A stretch of DNA of 64,000 nucleotides from Streptomyces shenzhenensis (GCF_021462265.1 NZ_JAJONF010000027.1:62001-126000), one strand, 5' to 3'; counted from the stretch's first letter, positions 41,639 to 49,938 are shown. The notes: generated from the sequence alone by a model not told the origin. Made by a program: numbers and translations.

Positions 41639-41646
41639 CCCGCGCC

Positions 41647-41693
41647 GCGCGAGGGGAGCGGGTCGGTGCCGCACCGACCCGCTCCCCTCGCGC
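41647..41693. terminator. Perfect 23-bp bidirectional terminator
   Basis: The 23-nt arms at 41647-41669 and 41671-41693 are exactly complementary around a single central base (core GGTCGGTGC-C-GCACCGACC). It lies between the ends of the AAT permease and the convergent methyltransferase, ending 2 bases from the latter's stop. Confidence 0.85.
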
Positions 41694-41695
41694 CG

Positions 41696-42511
41696 TCAGG
41701 GCTTCCGCGCGAGTCCGCCGTGCTCGGCGACGACCTCCGGAGTACCCGAACCGGGCTCCGGCCGCCACCGGGTCACCGGCACGACACCGGGTTCGACGAG
41801 TTCCAGGCCGTCGAAGAACGCGGTGATCTCATCGACGCCGCGCAGGTTGTAGGGAACGGCGCCGCTGTTGTTGTAGGCGTCCTGGGCCTGCTCGAAGACG
41901 GGGTCGATGCCGCGCGACCCGTCGTTGACCGAGAGGTGGCTGCCCGAGGGCAGCGCGTCCATCAGCCGGGTGACGATGGAACGGGCCTGGTCGTGGTCGG
42001 CGACGTGGCCGAGGATGTTGCTGAGGATGAGCGCGGTGGGACGACCGAGGTCCAGCGTCCTGGCGGCGGCTTCGAGAATCCGGTCCGGGTCCGTCACATC
42101 GGCGTCGATGTAGGCGGTCGCACCCTCCTCGGTGGAGGTGAGCAGCGCCCGGGCATGCGTGAGCACCATCGGATCGTTGTCCACATAGACGATCCGCGCC
42201 TCGGGAGCGAGCCGCTGGGCGACCTCGTGGGTGTTCTGCGCGGTCGGCAGTCCGGTACCGATGTCCAGGAACTGCCGGACACCGGCCTCGGAGACGAGAT
42301 ACGTGATGGTGCGCCGCAGGAAGGCCCGGCTGGAGCGGGCGATGGTGACGATCCCGGGAAAGACATCGGTGTACGCGTCACCGGCCGCCTCGTCGACGGG
42401 ATAGTTGTCCTTGCCGCCGAGCCAGTAGTTCCAGATCCGGGCGGAATGCGGCACCGACGTGTCGATCTTCTGCCGCTCGGCCGGCTCGGGCGTGGTCACG
42501 GCGTCGTCCAT
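41696..42511 (-). CDS. SAM-dependent methyltransferase, SAV2177/DUF574 (Methyltransf_19) family
   Basis: A 271-residue protein of a family greatly expanded in Streptomyces. The signature SVPHSARIWNYWLGGKDNYPVDEAAGD (P-x-x-A-R-x-Y/W-D/N-Y-x-L-G-G-K-D/N-x-x) is nearly perfect. The SAM site follows as QFLDIGTGLPTAQNTHEVAQ and RIVYVDNDPMVLTHARALL. TALILSNILGHVADHD and SHLSVNDGSRG complete the fold. Substrates are unknown for nearly all members; several are encoded near developmental regulators. Start ATG at 42511 with GGAGG upstream. Confidence 0.93.
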   Translation of the reverse strand: MDDAVTTPEPAERQKIDTSVPHSARIWNYWLGGKDNYPVDEAAGDAYTDVFPGIVTIARSSRAFLRRTITYLVSEAGVRQFLDIGTGLPTAQNTHEVAQRLAPEARIVYVDNDPMVLTHARALLTSTEEGATAYIDADVTDPDRILEAAARTLDLGRPTALILSNILGHVADHDQARSIVTRLMDALPSGSHLSVNDGSRGIDPVFEQAQDAYNNSGAVPYNLRGVDEITAFFDGLELVEPGVVPVTRWRPEPGSGTPEVVAEHGGLARKP

Positions 42512-42644
42512 GGGCCGGGTACCTCCTTCGGCGGGGCGGGGATCGTTCGCGGCCCATCCTACGATCGAACTCCGTTTCCCTGCCTGCGAGTTCACGTCCT
42601 GCGTCAGCCGGGGGCACGCCCAACGCGCCCCCGGCCGCACGGGG

Positions 42645-43181
42645 TCACCAGGTGTGCGCCACGTCCACCACGAGATGGTTGGCCGTCTGGAAGACCCGGA
42701 ACGGCAGCCGGGCCCGGACGCCCAGTCCGGCCTGGGTGTAGCCCTCGGATCCACCGGTGAACTTGAACTCCCGGAAGGTCCGGTACCCGGTGACGTCGAC
42801 GGACGGAAGCGGCGGGTAGGGCTGTCCGGTCGCCGGGTCGTAGCGCGGGGAGAACAGCGAGATCTCCAGAATGGCTCCGCCCTTGACCGGAACCACCTCG
42901 TCGCTCGGGTCCTGGTGCAGCACGTCGACGTAGCGGACGCGGTAGCCGATCGGGTCGGCCCCCGTGCCCTCGGCGTCGAGGACCAGCCGGTCGAAGCACT
43001 CGTGCTGCCCGGCCCGCACGCCGCTCAGTCGCCTGGAGGCAGCCGCGTCACCGGACTTGTCCAGGCTCCCCCACGTCACGGCACAGTCCACGGCCGTCGG
43101 CGCGGCCACCGCCGGAACCGTGCCGGCCAGCAGGCCGCCGCCCGCCAGCACCATGGCGGCCAGTGCAGTACCTATTCGCAT
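42645..43181 (-). CDS. Secreted AMIN-like domain protein
   Basis: A 178-residue exported protein from the ATG at 43181. A classical Sec signal peptide (RIGTALAAMVLAGGGLLAG, ending PAVAA) is followed by VDCAVTWGSLDKSG. The mature domain (FDRLVLDAEGTGADPIGYRVRYVDVLHQDPSDEVVPVKGGAILEISL) matches the AMIN-like domain found in actinobacterial secreted proteins: hydrophobic strand, F-D-R-L/V-V-x-D, then the Y-x-V-x-Y-V strand. The last residues HLVVDVAHTW complete the sandwich. AMIN domains bind cell-wall glycans. Two cysteines (in VDCAV and HECFD) could form a disulphide outside the cell. Confidence 0.85.
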   Translation of the reverse strand: MRIGTALAAMVLAGGGLLAGTVPAVAAPTAVDCAVTWGSLDKSGDAAASRRLSGVRAGQHECFDRLVLDAEGTGADPIGYRVRYVDVLHQDPSDEVVPVKGGAILEISLFSPRYDPATGQPYPPLPSVDVTGYRTFREFKFTGGSEGYTQAGLGVRARLPFRVFQTANHLVVDVAHTW

Positions 43182-43354
43182 GACTACCCCCAGTAGTTCG
43201 CGTAGGTGTGTGCCTGTTCAGACCGGCGGCCTCCCGGAAGGTTGTGCGTGCTGGAGCAGTCCATTACGGCGCAGGGGGCCCGTCCGCAACAGCTGCCTCG
43301 TGAGGCCACGGCCCTTCCGGGCTCCGTTGGGGCGTGCGCAGGGCCCTGCCCCTG

Positions 43355-43558
43355 TCAGAGTGCCGCGAACCCGACGAACGCGGTCCACGCCGCGGGTTCC
43401 ACGGTCAGCGCGGCGCGGGCCGTGTCCTTCGAGTCGCGGACGTGGACCGTGCCGGGGGAGGCGGCGACCTCGACGCATTCGCCGCCGTTGCCGGCGCTGT
43501 GACTGCTCTTGAACCAGGCCAGTTCGTCCAGGCCTCGGCTGGCCTTTTCCCCGCTCAT
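43355..43558 (-). CDS. DUF397 domain protein
   Basis: A 67-residue protein with the DUF397 pattern AWFKSSHSAGNGGECVEVA, then VHVRDSKDTARAALTV and AWTAFVGF. DUF397 genes are usually paired with an upstream XRE/DUF5753 regulator that inhibits or titrates the small protein (Scr1/Scr2-like and BldB-related pairs). Here the partner overlaps its start by four bases but is truncated at its own N terminus (see 43555-43812). The DUF397 protein itself looks intact. Confidence 0.9.
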   Translation of the reverse strand: MSGEKASRGLDELAWFKSSHSAGNGGECVEVAASPGTVHVRDSKDTARAALTVEPAAWTAFVGFAAL

Positions 43559-43812
43559 CTCTCTCCCAACAGCTTCTCGATCAACGCACGTGATTCTGCC
43601 GGAGTGCGGGCCTGCGCGCGCAGAGTCCCGTACGTACGTTCAAGCTCCCGGACCCTCTGGCGCTCCATGTGCACACGGCTGTCGCCTTGTACCTCCGCAC
43701 CGGCGATCCTGCGCCCATCCTTCATCTCCATCAAGGTGAAGGGACCAGCCAGTCCCGCGTGTTCCTGACGGGAGAGCGGCATCACCTGGATCTCCACATT
43801 GCGCTTCTGGCC
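43555..43812 (-). pseudogene. Decapitated XRE/DUF5753 regulator
   Basis: The minus strand encodes NVEIQVMPLSRQEHAGLAGP, then FTLMEMKDGRRIAGAEVQGDS and VRELERTYGTLRAQARTPAESRALIEKLLGE. This is an unmistakable C-terminal part (about 80 residues) of a DUF5753 regulator. The helix-turn-helix and the first two thirds of the sensor domain are absent. Upstream, the same frame reads WLPSWAVGTRSFAHTVLPGA, which does not resemble the family. A normal protein would have about 280 residues. The break lies near 43800-43815. The DUF397 partner gene is intact. Confidence 0.8.
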
Positions 43813-43942
43813 GGCCGCTCCCGGCAAGACCGTATGGGCGAAGCTGCGCGTACCGACGGCCCACGACGGAAGCCAAAGGGCGATTTCCGGCCGATGCCCA
43901 CTCCCGGAGTGGCCGGATCTCGCTCCCTCTGTCGCATCTGAT

Positions 43943-43957
43943 GGTTGATCATTAACC
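43943..43957. promoter_or_regulatory. Near-palindrome GGTTGATCATTAACC upstream of the plus-strand P450
   Basis: Arms GGTT/AACC flank GATCATT, with only the third base pair off perfect symmetry. It sits 38-52 bases before the P450 start and stands out as AT-rich. Probably an operator or part of the promoter; no regulator is assigned. Confidence 0.4.
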
Positions 43958-43994
43958 TTGTCCGGTACGTGACACCATGATTCCAGGGAGCCAC

Positions 43995-45221
43995 ATGTCC
44001 ACCGCACAGCAGGTGCCCGACATCCTCTCGGCCGAGTTCGCCGCGGCCCCCTATCCCGCCTACCAGGTCATGCGGGAGACCGCGCCCCTCATCTGGCACG
44101 AGGCCACCCAGAGCTACATCGTCTCTCGCTACGAGGACGTCGAGCGTGTCTTCAAGGACAAGGCCGGCGAGTTCACGACCGACAACTACGCCTGGCAGAT
44201 CGAGCCTGTGCACGGCAAGACGATCCTCCAGCTCAGTGGCCGGGAGCACGCCGTACGCCGCGCCCTGGTCGCCCCCGCCTTCCGCGGCAGCGACCTGGAG
44301 CAGAAGTTCCTGCCCGTCATCGAGCGCAACTCCCGCGAACTGATCGACGCCTTCCGGCACACCGGATCCGTCGACCTGGTCGCCGACTACGCCACCCGCT
44401 TCCCCGTCAACGTCATCGCGGACATGCTGGGTCTGGACAAGGCCGACCACGCCCGCTTCCACCGCTGGTACACGGCCGTCATCGCCTTCCTCGGGAACCT
44501 CTCGGGCGACCCCGAGGTGACGGCGGCCGGTGAGCGGACCCGGGTGGAGTTCGCCGAGTACATGCTGCCGATCATCCGGGACCGCCGCGAGAACCTGGGC
44601 GAGGACCTGCTGTCCACGCTGTGCGCGGCCGAGGTCGACGGGGTGCGGATGAGCGACGAGGACGTCAAGGCGTTCTGCAGCCTGCTGCTCGCCGCCGGCG
44701 GCGAGACCACCGACAAGGCCATCGCCGGCATCTTCGCGAACCTGCTGGTCAACCCCGACCAGCTCGCCGCCGTCCGCGCGGACCGCTCGCTGATCCCGCG
44801 CGCCTTCGCGGAGACCCTGCGGTTCACCCCGCCCGTGCACATGATCATGCGGCAGTCGGCGACGGAGGTGAAGCTCAGCGGCGGCACCATACCCGCGGGG
44901 GCCACCGTCACCTGTCTGATCGGCGCCGCCAACCGCGACGAGAGCCGCTACCGCGACCCCGACCGCTTCGACATCTTCCGCGACGACCTCACCACCACGA
45001 CCGCCTTCTCCGCGGCCGCCGACCATCTCGCCTTCGCGCTCGGCCGGCACTTCTGTGTCGGCGCGCTGCTGGCCAAGGCGGAGGTGGAGATCGGCGTCGG
45101 ACAGCTCCTCGACGCCATGCCCGACGTACGTCTCGCCGACGGGTTCGAACCGGCCGAGCAGGGCGTGTTCACCCGCGGGCCGCAGAGCCTGCCGGTGCGG
45201 TTCACCCCCGTGCGGGACTGA
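43995..45221 (+). CDS. Cytochrome P450, canonical
   Basis: A 408-residue soluble bacterial P450 from the ATG at 43995 (GGGAG upstream); an ATG at 43977 is in frame but lacks a ribosome site. All three diagnostic elements are present: the oxygen-activating I-helix LLAAGGETTDKAI (A-G-G-E-T-T), the K-helix E-x-x-R as AETLRF, and the haem loop FALGRHFCVGALLAKAE (F-x-x-G-x-H-x-C-x-G). It oxidises a small hydrophobic molecule, drawing electrons from a ferredoxin encoded elsewhere. It converges on the conservon P450, so it is not part of that operon. I cannot assign a CYP family number. Confidence 0.93.
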   Translation: MSTAQQVPDILSAEFAAAPYPAYQVMRETAPLIWHEATQSYIVSRYEDVERVFKDKAGEFTTDNYAWQIEPVHGKTILQLSGREHAVRRALVAPAFRGSDLEQKFLPVIERNSRELIDAFRHTGSVDLVADYATRFPVNVIADMLGLDKADHARFHRWYTAVIAFLGNLSGDPEVTAAGERTRVEFAEYMLPIIRDRRENLGEDLLSTLCAAEVDGVRMSDEDVKAFCSLLLAAGGETTDKAIAGIFANLLVNPDQLAAVRADRSLIPRAFAETLRFTPPVHMIMRQSATEVKLSGGTIPAGATVTCLIGAANRDESRYRDPDRFDIFRDDLTTTTAFSAAADHLAFALGRHFCVGALLAKAEVEIGVGQLLDAMPDVRLADGFEPAEQGVFTRGPQSLPVRFTPVRD

Positions 45222-45257
45222 CCGCACCGATCGGCCACCGTCCGCCGGTCCACCGCC

Positions 45258-45314
45258 CACCGATCCACCGCCCACCGATCCACCGTCCGTCGTCCGCCAT
45301 TCACCGATCCACCG
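45258..45314 (+). repeat. Three copies of CACCGATCCACCG in the gap between the two P450 genes
   Basis: Identical 13-bp copies start at 45258, 45273 and 45302 and are embedded in similar CCGCCC-rich spacers. The region is non-coding. The repeats look like local slippage products. Confidence 0.6.
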
Positions 45315-45335
45315 CTCGCCGACGCGCGCCGGGGT

Positions 45336-45358
45336 CCGGGCCCCTCGCTGGGGCCCGG
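45336..45358. terminator. Hairpin between the convergent P450 genes
   Basis: CCGGGCCCC (45336-45344) and its complement (45350-45358) form a 9-bp GC-only stem with the loop TCGCT, 10 bases before the end of the conservon P450. Confidence 0.65.
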
Positions 45359-45367
45359 GGACCCGCG

Positions 45368-46630
45368 CTACTGCATCACCGGCGTGAACCGCACCGGAAG
45401 CGCCGTAAGGCCCCGCATCCAGATCGACGGACGCCAGCTCAGCTCCTCCGGCTCCACCGCCAGCACCAGGTCGGGCAGCCGCTCCAGCAGCGTCTCGACC
45501 GCCGTCCGCGCCATGACGTCCGCCAGCAGGGGAGCAGGATAGGGGCAGCGGTGCTCGCCGTTGCTGAACGACAGGTGCGCGGCGTTCTCCGCGCCCACGT
45601 GTCCCTCGGGCCAGATCTGCGGGTCGGTGTTGGCCGCGGCCAGCCCCAGCACCAGGCAGTCACCGGCCTTGATCTGCCGGCCGCCCAGCTGGACGTCCCG
45701 CGCGGCCCACCGCCCGATGAAGTTCTGCGTGGGTGTGTCCAGCCACAGCACCTCGTTGAGCGCCTCGCCGACGCTGAGCCGGCCACCCGACACGTTCACG
45801 GCGAACCGCTCGTCCGTGAGCAGCAGACGCAGCGTGTTGCAGATCCAGTTCGCCGTGGGCTGCTGCGCCGCCGCGATCACGGAGATCAGGTCCTGGACGA
45901 TCTCCTCGTCCGTGAGGCCGGCCTGGTCGGTCAGCATGCGCGAGGTGACGTCCGGGCCGGGGGCGGCCCGCTTGTCCTTCACCAGCTGCCGCAGCCGCTC
46001 GCCCACGCGCCCGTACGCCGCCACGGGATCGTCGCCCTCCCCCGCGTCCAGGGAGGCCCGCAGGTCGTCGACGAGTTGGCGGGTGTCGTCGCCCGAGGTC
46101 GGCATCCCGCACATCTGCACGGCGGCCCGCATGGGCAGGGCGTGCGCGAACTCCGCCATCAGCTCCGCCTGGCCGCTGCCGGCGAACCGTGCGATGAGGT
46201 CGTCGGCGATCTCGCGGCAGTCGTAGGACAGCTCGAACTGGTCGACGCCCTCCAGCGCCTGGGTGATCACTCCGGCCCGCTGCCGGTGCTCCTCGCCCTC
46301 GGTGAACAGCACCGACGGCTGGTACCCGACGTAGGGCAGCAGCGGCCAGTCCCCCGGGATGTTCTCCCACTGGTTCCAGCGCCGCGAGTCGCGGGCGAAC
46401 AGGTCGTCGTGGCTGGTCACATAGGTGACCTCGGAGTAGCCGAGGACCAGCCAGGCGGGGATGTCGCCGTCGAGCAGGACCGGCGCGACCGGGCCGTAGT
46501 CCCGGCGCAGCGACCGGTAGAGCTGTGACGGCGTCTGCTGGTACTCGAGCCCGCCCAGCCGTACCGCGTCGGCGTGGGCGGGGCAGCCCGGGGGCGCCGG
46601 GTGCGCGGAGGGGTAGCCGGAGTCGGTCAC
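45368..46630 (-). CDS. Conservon cytochrome P450 lacking the EXXR motif (CYP157-like)
   Basis: The last gene of the conservon, 420 residues, overlapping the GTPase gene by four bases. The haem loop is FSNGEHRCPYPAPLLA, so the cysteine ligand is kept but is followed by Pro-Tyr-Pro, not by x-Gly. The I-helix reads ISVIAAAQQPTANWICN, with Q-Q-P-T in place of A-G-x-D/E-T. The K-helix E-x-x-R is replaced by LNEVLWLDTP (Trp for Arg). Loss of EXXR is documented for the Streptomyces CYP157 family, members of which also lie in conservons. Whether such proteins are active monooxygenases or haem-based sensors is unresolved. Confidence 0.9.
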   Translation of the reverse strand: MTDSGYPSAHPAPPGCPAHADAVRLGGLEYQQTPSQLYRSLRRDYGPVAPVLLDGDIPAWLVLGYSEVTYVTSHDDLFARDSRRWNQWENIPGDWPLLPYVGYQPSVLFTEGEEHRQRAGVITQALEGVDQFELSYDCREIADDLIARFAGSGQAELMAEFAHALPMRAAVQMCGMPTSGDDTRQLVDDLRASLDAGEGDDPVAAYGRVGERLRQLVKDKRAAPGPDVTSRMLTDQAGLTDEEIVQDLISVIAAAQQPTANWICNTLRLLLTDERFAVNVSGGRLSVGEALNEVLWLDTPTQNFIGRWAARDVQLGGRQIKAGDCLVLGLAAANTDPQIWPEGHVGAENAAHLSFSNGEHRCPYPAPLLADVMARTAVETLLERLPDLVLAVEPEELSWRPSIWMRGLTALPVRFTPVMQ

Positions 46631-47241
46631 AGTGTCGCCTCCTGGGCGATGGCCAAGTCATGGAGGTGATTGACGAGGGTGATCAGCACGTCCTTGCCGG
46701 ACTGCCGGGACCGTGCGTCGCAGTCGACCATCGGCACGTGGGCGGGCAGGGCGAGCGCCTGGCGGATCTCGTCCAGGGAGTGCCGGACACCGTCGTCGAA
46801 CCGGTTGACGGCCACCACGAAGGGAGTGCGGTGGTGCTCCAGCCTGTCGATCGCGTACCAGGAGTCGTCCATCCGGCGCGTGTCCACGAGGACGACGGCG
46901 CCCAGGGTGCCGGAGAACAGCCGGTCCCACAGGAACCAGAAGCGCTCCTGTCCGGGCGCCCCGAACAGGTACAGCACCATGCTGTCGTTGAGGCTGATCC
47001 GCCCGAAGTCGAACGCGACCGTCGTGGTGGTCTTCGTCGCCACCGCGCCGTTCTCGTCGACGCCCACGCTCGCCTGGGTCATGACCTCCTCGGTGTTCAG
47101 CGGCCGGATCTCGCTGACGGAGCGGACCAGGGTCGTCTTGCCGACGCCGAACCCCCCGACGACGACGATCTTCAGGCCGGTCTCCGCGGTGTCGTTCAGC
47201 GGCGTGCGGTGGGAGGGCAGCTCAGAGGTTGCGGAGCCCAT
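46627..47241 (-). CDS. Conservon small GTPase-like ATP/GTP-binding protein (CvnD type)
   Basis: A 204-residue Ras/MglA-like protein. The P-loop is VVGGFGVGKTTLV, followed by the switch region GVDENGAVATKTTTTVAFDFGRI and FGAPGQERFWFLWDRL (the D/G-x-P-G-Q-E switch II). VVAVNRFDD is the N-x-x-D guanine-specificity element, here N-R-F-D, which supports GTP. In conservons this protein is thought to cycle nucleotide under control of the roadblock protein and the membrane kinase, a bacterial parallel of G-protein signalling. Start at the ATG at 47241, overlapping the DUF742 gene by 20 bases. Confidence 0.94.
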   Translation of the reverse strand: MGSATSELPSHRTPLNDTAETGLKIVVVGGFGVGKTTLVRSVSEIRPLNTEEVMTQASVGVDENGAVATKTTTTVAFDFGRISLNDSMVLYLFGAPGQERFWFLWDRLFSGTLGAVVLVDTRRMDDSWYAIDRLEHHRTPFVVAVNRFDDGVRHSLDEIRQALALPAHVPMVDCDARSRQSGKDVLITLVNHLHDLAIAQEATL

Positions 47242-47578
47242 GGAGCACCTCTTGGAGTAGAGCGGAATCGGGCATGGCGGCGACGGACGGGGCCGCGCGC
47301 GGATGGCGGGCGGTGATGCGGCCCATGTCCAGCAGATCGCCGAGCAGGATCCGTACCACCGTGACCGGCAGCCCGAGTTCCGCGGCGATCTCGACGACGG
47401 CGGCGGGATGCCGGCACAGCTCCAGGATCCGGGCGTGCTCCGACTGCATCCCCGGCACCGGCCCGCTCTCGCTGACGATGAGGGTGACCAGGTCGAAGGA
47501 GTCGTCGGCGCGGCTGCGTCCACCGGTGATGGTGTAGAGCCGGTCGGGATCACCCGTGTCGACGGGTTTGCGCGTCAC
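47222..47578 (-). CDS. Conservon DUF742 protein (CvnC type)
   Basis: A 118-residue winged-helix-like protein: RLYTITGGRSRADDSFDLVTLIVSES, then HARILELCRHPAAVVEIAAELGLPVTVVRILLGDLLDMGRITARHP. The Y-x-L/I-T-x-G-R opening and L-P-x-x-V-V-R-x-L-L-x-D-L are fixed in DUF742. It overlaps the roadblock gene by four bases. In the described conservon complexes it binds both the kinase-like protein and the GTPase. Confidence 0.94.
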   Translation of the reverse strand: MTRKPVDTGDPDRLYTITGGRSRADDSFDLVTLIVSESGPVPGMQSEHARILELCRHPAAVVEIAAELGLPVTVVRILLGDLLDMGRITARHPRAAPSVAAMPDSALLQEVLHGLRNL

Positions 47579-48033
47579 GAGGTGCCGCTCCCCGCGGCCT
47601 GCGCCCGCGGCTCGGCCCGCAGGTGCTCGCCGATCTGCTCGACCAGTTCCGTCATCTGGTGGCCGACGACCCCGGGATCGGCGTCCTCCCCGGCCACGAC
47701 GGCGAGGTGCGCCCCCTGGCCGGCCTCCACGATGAACAGCAGGCCGCCGTGGAACTCGGTCATCGACTGCCGGACGCCGCCGGTGCCGTCGCCGAACTCC
47801 ATGGAGGCGCCCTGGGCGAGGGCCTGGATGCCGGAGCAGATCGCGGACAGTTGGTCGGCCCGGTCGAGCGTCAGGTGCTCGCTCCAGCAGAGCTTCAGGC
47901 CGTCACGGGACAGGACGAGAGCGTGCCGCGCGCCGGGGGTCTGCGCCAGGAGACTGTGCAGGAGCCAGCTGAGGCTGTTGTCGGTGGTCTGCATGATGGG
48001 TGATGGGACGGTGGTGTCCGGCTGACCGGTCAC
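47575..48033 (-). CDS. Conservon roadblock/LC7 protein (CvnB type)
   Basis: A 152-residue roadblock/LC7 domain protein from the GTG at 48033, with AGGAG at the right spacing; an ATG 13 codons later is possible. The fold is seen as LSWLLHSLLAQTPGARHALVLSRDGL, then ADQLSAICSGIQALAQGA and FIVEAGQGAHLAVVA. Such proteins act as GTPase-activating or scaffolding partners of MglA-like GTPases, consistent with the neighbouring CvnD-type gene. It follows the histidine kinase by 78 bases. Confidence 0.94.
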   Translation of the reverse strand: MTGQPDTTVPSPIMQTTDNSLSWLLHSLLAQTPGARHALVLSRDGLKLCWSEHLTLDRADQLSAICSGIQALAQGASMEFGDGTGGVRQSMTEFHGGLLFIVEAGQGAHLAVVAGEDADPGVVGHQMTELVEQIGEHLRAEPRAQAAGSGTS

Positions 48034-48111
48034 CGGCCCGTTTCTCCTATCTCACGAACTCAAGCGGGACGGGGCGCCGTCGCCCCGGACGCCGTACGGG
48101 AAGAGCTGGGA

Positions 48112-49938
48112 CTAGTGAGCCGTCGGCGGCTCGGCCTCGAAACGCGCGTCCGGTCCGGCGGTACCCGTTCCGGTGCCGTCTCCGGTGCCGTTCCCCGACT
48201 GCCGTGCGCGGTGGAAGGCACCGAACCGCGAGCCCGCGTCGCGTACGGGGTTCGGTGCCGCCGGTGCCGCCGGTGCGTCATCGGCCTGCCCGGACACCCG
48301 CTGCCGTTGCTCGCGTTCGCGCTCCGCCTCGGCCATGGTGCGGCCGGGGGCACGGACCGGCAGGCCGTTCGGCGTGGTGCCGTCGGGCTGCCGGAGCCGC
48401 GCGTGGCCGGGCAGCTCGGGCCGTGCGACGGGGCGCTCGGTGACCGCGGACGGTTCCGGTCCCGCCGCCGCCCTCGTGACAGCGGGGCGGACGGGGGTGT
48501 CGGGCAGCGGGCGCGGCGCGGGTGCCGCGGGTGCGGGGGCCGCGGCCGCTGCCGCGGGCCGGGGGGCGGCCGTCTCGTGCGAGACCAGGTCGCGCTGCTG
48601 GGCGAGCAGGTCCAGGGGCAGCAGGACGACGACGCCGGTGCCGCCGCGGGAGGAGGGACGGTAGTTGACGCTGATGCCGTACTTCACGGCGAGCCGCCCC
48701 ACCACGGCCAGTCCGAGCCTGGTGCCCTGCAGCGAGGCGAGGTCCATGACCCGGCCGGCCACGGCCTCCTCGGCGCGCCGCATGGCCGCGTCGGCCATCT
48801 TCAGGCCGCTGTCCTCGATGGTGACGACGATGCCGGCGCTGCGGTCCTCGACGTAGACGTGCACCTCGTCGATCGGCGGGGAGAAGTTCGCGGCGTTGTC
48901 CATCAGCTCGGCGAGCAGGTGCATCACTCCCTCGGCGGCGAAGCCGGAGACCGCGGCGCGGGTGGAGCAGTGCAGGCGCACCCGCTGGTAGGCGGCGATG
49001 CGGCCGACGGCACCGCGCAGGATGCTCTCCATCACGATCGGCTTGTTCCAGGCGCGGCTGGACCTGCCGCCCATGAGCAGCGCCAGCCGGTCGGCCATCA
49101 GGCCGAGCTGGGACGTACTGTGGTCCAGCTTCAGCAGGTCCCCGAAGACCTCCGCGCCGTGCCGCTCCTGCATGTCCCGCAGGTCGGCGAGCATGCTCAC
49201 GGCCTTGGCCTGGACGCGGCTGAGCGCCTTGGCGGAGGCGGCCTGGGCCGCGGCGGCGCGCCGCTCGCTGAGGGCGAGTTCACGGATGAACGATTCCGCC
49301 GGAGCACGCAGCGCGGGCAGCCGGGGCAGCTCGACCTCGGCGAGCACGGTACCGGCGGACCGGCCGTCGCGCAGCCGGGCGACCGAGGTAGGCAGCGTCT
49401 CCCGTACCAGCCGCTCCAACTCACCTACGGCCTGGTCGAGTTCGTGCCGGGCCTTGCGGTACTCGCCGTCCAGGGCGGCCGTCCTGTGCACGTCCTCCTC
49501 GACGACGGCGGCGAACGTGTGTGCCAGCCGCTGCAGTTGAGGGTCGGACGGCGGCGGCACGCTGCCCAGCACGTCGGCCGCGCTCGCGCCCTCCCGCAGC
49601 CGTGCGGCCACGGCGGGCAGCGTCACGCCGGCCAGGTGGGATATCTCGGCCGCACGCCGGTTGGCCTCCGCCCCGAGACGGCCCTTCTCCGCCTCCTGCT
49701 CGGCGGCCGCTCTCCGGGCCCGGCGGACGAGCCGGTGCCCGACGAGAACGGCGAAGGCCACGCACACCCAGGCGGTCACCACCACAGCCAGGGTCCATGC
49801 GAAGGTGCGGGACGGCGCCAAGGCGATCGCAACGCCGCCGGCGGCGGCGCTCGCCACCAGCACTGCCGCCGGTACGGCGAACGAGGTGCGCGGCACCCCC
49901 ACCGGTTGACGCTGGCGGGGTGAAGCAGACACTGGCAT
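48112..49938 (-). CDS. Conservon sensor histidine kinase-like protein (CvnA type)
   Basis: A 608-residue membrane protein heading the conservon. Two N-terminal helices (VPAAVLVASAAAGGVAIAL and FAWTLAVVVTAWVCVAFAVLVG) have almost no extracellular loop between them. A long helical cytoplasmic part follows (HELDQAVGELERLVRET and similar). The DHp-like helix is FGDLLKLDHSTSQLGLMADRLALLMGG, in which the phospho-acceptor-type His is in LDHS. The HATPase domain shows the N-box AELMDNAANFSPP and the G1 region VTIEDSGLKM. A Pro/Ala-rich C-terminal tail of about 150 residues is probably disordered. In the G-protein-like model it acts as receptor. Confidence 0.93.
   Translation of the reverse strand: MPVSASPRQRQPVGVPRTSFAVPAAVLVASAAAGGVAIALAPSRTFAWTLAVVVTAWVCVAFAVLVGHRLVRRARRAAAEQEAEKGRLGAEANRRAAEISHLAGVTLPAVAARLREGASAADVLGSVPPPSDPQLQRLAHTFAAVVEEDVHRTAALDGEYRKARHELDQAVGELERLVRETLPTSVARLRDGRSAGTVLAEVELPRLPALRAPAESFIRELALSERRAAAAQAASAKALSRVQAKAVSMLADLRDMQERHGAEVFGDLLKLDHSTSQLGLMADRLALLMGGRSSRAWNKPIVMESILRGAVGRIAAYQRVRLHCSTRAAVSGFAAEGVMHLLAELMDNAANFSPPIDEVHVYVEDRSAGIVVTIEDSGLKMADAAMRRAEEAVAGRVMDLASLQGTRLGLAVVGRLAVKYGISVNYRPSSRGGTGVVVLLPLDLLAQQRDLVSHETAAPRPAAAAAAPAPAAPAPRPLPDTPVRPAVTRAAAGPEPSAVTERPVARPELPGHARLRQPDGTTPNGLPVRAPGRTMAEAEREREQRQRVSGQADDAPAAPAAPNPVRDAGSRFGAFHRARQSGNGTGDGTGTGTAGPDARFEAEPPTAH

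Noticed and set aside
45258..45314. CACCGATCCACCG repeats considered as a CRISPR remnant
   Set aside because: The repeats are only 13 bp, the spacers are short and similar to each other, and no cas genes are present.
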